A DNA stretch of 30,964 nt from Deltaproteobacteria bacterium (lineage in GTDB: Bacteria; Desulfobacterota; Desulfarculia; Desulfarculales; Desulfarculaceae): positions 1 through 30,964 of the forward strand of contig JAHLLK010000071.1 of the NCBI GenBank assembly GCA_020444165.1. The letters are read 5' to 3'. Made by a program: the position numbers and the translations under genes. Numbering within the stretch: position 1 is the stretch's first letter; each line of letters begins with the position of its first letter. The notes under the pieces were generated by a model that saw nothing but the letters and a program-made list of their open reading frames with translations, did not search any database and was not told the DNA's origin. Below are positions 30,930-30,964 of this stretch, one piece after another.

Positions 30930-30964
30930 GAAGTTTTTTGGGGGGAGGGGGGTGTGGGGGGAGG
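30930..30964. repeat. Palindromic terminator repeat, copy 3 (cut by the window edge)
   Basis: The sequence AAGTTTTTT followed by GGGGGGAGGGGGGTGTGGGG matches the left flank and the beginning of the left arm of copy 2 (7436-7470). The hairpin itself would lie beyond the end. Confidence 0.6.

Overview
The window is a GC-rich stretch of bacterial chromosome. It most resembles a strictly anaerobic, probably sulfate-reducing deltaproteobacterium (Desulfobacterota, perhaps near Desulfarculus). This rests on an HdrA-like flavoprotein beside a multi-cluster cytoplasmic formate dehydrogenase, an HdrD/GlpC-type two-CCG iron-sulfur protein, an FMN-binding redox lipoprotein, several sigma-54 promoters and a dispersed C/G-rich palindromic terminator repeat. 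The taxonomy is inferred from gene content only; no rRNA gene is present.

Layout. 1-3418 (minus): 5' end of an HdrA-like gene and the formate dehydrogenase gene fdhA, each preceded on its coding strand by a related 72-nt element. 3419-4750: gene-poor DNA with repeats, a 47-aa DUF3096 membrane protein whose stop codon lies in a long palindrome, and a divergent 70-aa membrane protein. 4751-5833: AI-2E/PerM-type permease. 5857-7506: an AT-richer orphan coiled-coil exported protein bracketed by inverted copies of a palindromic repeat. 7531-11230 (minus): pyrB, pyrC, a Pro/Ala-rich membrane protein and a divergent Tpt1/KptA-like protein; pyrB is preceded by a 46-codon leader ORF spanning an intrinsic terminator, like the pyrL attenuator of enterobacteria but unrelated in sequence. 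11267-15545 (plus): three genes joined by ATGA overlaps, namely an MrfA/YprA-type helicase fused to a DEDD exonuclease-like domain, a DUF89 phosphatase and an FMN-binding lipoprotein. 15647-17789: 4-oxalocrotonate tautomerase (minus), MltA and a macrodomain hydrolase (plus).

17790-18705 has no protein gene but holds the most striking feature of the window: three tandem small-RNA genes of 77-79 nt. Each has a -24/-12 sigma-54 promoter with exact spacing, a closing stem that changes by compensatory substitutions between copies and runs into a U-tract, and an invariant inner hairpin with the loop core GGGGCAGGC.

18706-20534 (minus): receiver-only response regulator and PAS histidine kinase. 20976-25430 (plus): glycogen synthase, a GAF-domain NtrB-like histidine kinase and an unrecognised 178-aa protein. 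25639-28113: HdrD-like iron-sulfur protein and a radical SAM protein with a CX4CX2C motif. 28613-29740: an eRF1/Vms1-like (baeRF) protein. 29850-30779 (minus): ybaB and recR. The right edge enters another copy of the palindromic repeat.

The genes do not form one pathway. The recurring themes are low-potential electron transfer (Hdr, Fdh, HdrD-like, FMN protein), pyrimidine synthesis, DNA repair and recombination (Mrf-like, RecR), ADP-ribose or RNA-end chemistry (Tpt1-like, macrodomain) and signalling.
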